NCBI GenBank assembly: GCA_017646185.1
Contig: JAGCNA010000207.1
Location: 1-5,915, forward strand
Source of the DNA: Clostridia bacterium
GTDB lineage: Bacteria > Bacillota > Clostridia > Oscillospirales > CAG-382
Reading direction: 5' to 3'
DNA length: 5,915 nucleotides
This document shows positions 5,517-5,915 of this stretch, in pieces. The position numbers were made by a program, and so were the translations under genes. The notes beneath the pieces were generated by a model, which saw nothing but the letters and a program-made list of their open reading frames with translations, made no database searches and had not been told where the DNA came from. Every line of letters starts with the position of its first letter. Positions within the stretch are counted from its first letter, which is position 1.

Positions 5517-5915
5517 TTCGCCAACTATTGCCCACAATTCACTTTCCGTCGCCTCCACGTCAGAGGAAGCGTACCGCACGTGGAGAACGTCTCCCGGATG
5601 AATGTGGTTTTCACCGTGCTCGTCCACGCGGGAACCGTTCTTTTCCCCGTGGTTTACCGAAAGCACGAACAGATTATTGGGCCAGAAAATATCCCGCACC
5701 TGCTTGCCCACCGCAAAAGATCCCTCCGCCACGGTGACGTGGGTATCCTTTACCACGGGACGGCTGCTCCGGAAGGTTTCCTCGTTGCGGGCTTCGATAA
5801 CGCTGTCGTTAATAGAGCTTAGTCCCAGCACCTCGGTTATGGAATATGCAACCGCAGAAACTATAATTACGGGAATAATATTTTCGTAGCAGGAAAGTGC
5901 CTCCACTCCGAAAAA
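5499..5915 (-). CDS. C-terminal part of a ClC-type chloride channel/antiporter with TrkA-C domain, 5' end beyond window
   Basis: The 138 visible residues begin mid-protein (FFGVEALSCYENIIPVIIVS). The first 35 or so resemble the last membrane helices of ClC proteins: a glycine-containing FFGVEAL turn, then a hydrophobic helix (IIPVIIVSAVAYSITEVLGL) and SINDSVIEAR. A soluble domain from about residue 59 matches the TrkA-C/RCK_C pattern: VAEGSFAVGKQVRDIFWP, LSVNHG, HPGDVLHVRY, ESELWAIVG. This domain binds small ligands in many transporters and would gate the channel from the cytoplasm; ligand unknown. The ClC call rests on recalled family features, as the selectivity-filter helices are outside the window. 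A CPA-type or other TrkA-C transporter is the main alternative. GTG at 5906 is probably internal, since the frame is open to the edge. Two hairpins downstream close the transcript. Confidence 0.72.
   Translation of the reverse strand, partial: FFGVEALSCYENIIPVIIVSAVAYSITEVLGLSSINDSVIEARNEETFRSSRPVVKDTHVTVAEGSFAVGKQVRDIFWPNNLFVLSVNHGEKNGSRVDEHGENHIHPGDVLHVRYASSDVEATESELWAIVGEQTETV

Overview
The window looks like a chromosomal piece from a Clostridia-type Firmicute of moderate GC, perhaps a gut Oscillospirales/Ruminococcaceae relative. The grounds are strong GGAGG-type ribosome binding sites, near-consensus sigma-A promoters, an attenuator-style pyr leader and the protein sequences. Taxonomy is inference.

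Layout. Positions 1-2936 (minus) hold carB, the large subunit of carbamoyl-phosphate synthase, cut at its C-terminus by the window edge. Positions 2951-4153 (minus) hold pyrC, a type I dihydroorotase, with only 14 nt between its stop and the carB start, so pyrC-carB form one transcription unit in de novo pyrimidine synthesis (carB may also feed arginine). Upstream of pyrC are a consensus promoter (4317-4345), a 30-bp near-perfect palindrome centred on its -35 box (4327-4356), and a leader of about 157 nt. The leader carries an early bulged hairpin resembling a PyrR-binding anti-antiterminator (4273-4304), an intrinsic terminator just before pyrC (4175-4201), and a segment that could pair with the terminator's 5' arm. 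This is the layout of pyrimidine-responsive transcription attenuation.

Positions 4394-4729 are non-coding and repeat-rich: small hairpins, a GC-rich hairpin, then the left copy of a structured repeat. A small predicted lipoprotein gene of unknown function (4730-5227, plus), with its own extended -10 promoter, follows. An inverted second copy of the repeat begins just after its stop codon. The two copies are about 86% identical over a 58-nt core that folds into a long imperfect hairpin, and one stem pair is exchanged compensatorily between them. The lipoprotein gene is therefore bracketed by inverted structured repeats, the least explained part of the window.

Positions 5386-5457 contain two terminator-like hairpins for the last gene. 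That gene (5499-5915, minus, 5' end outside the window) encodes the C-terminal part of what looks like a ClC-type chloride channel/antiporter with a cytoplasmic TrkA-C (RCK_C) domain.

No tRNA, rRNA, CRISPR array, transposase or phage gene was seen.
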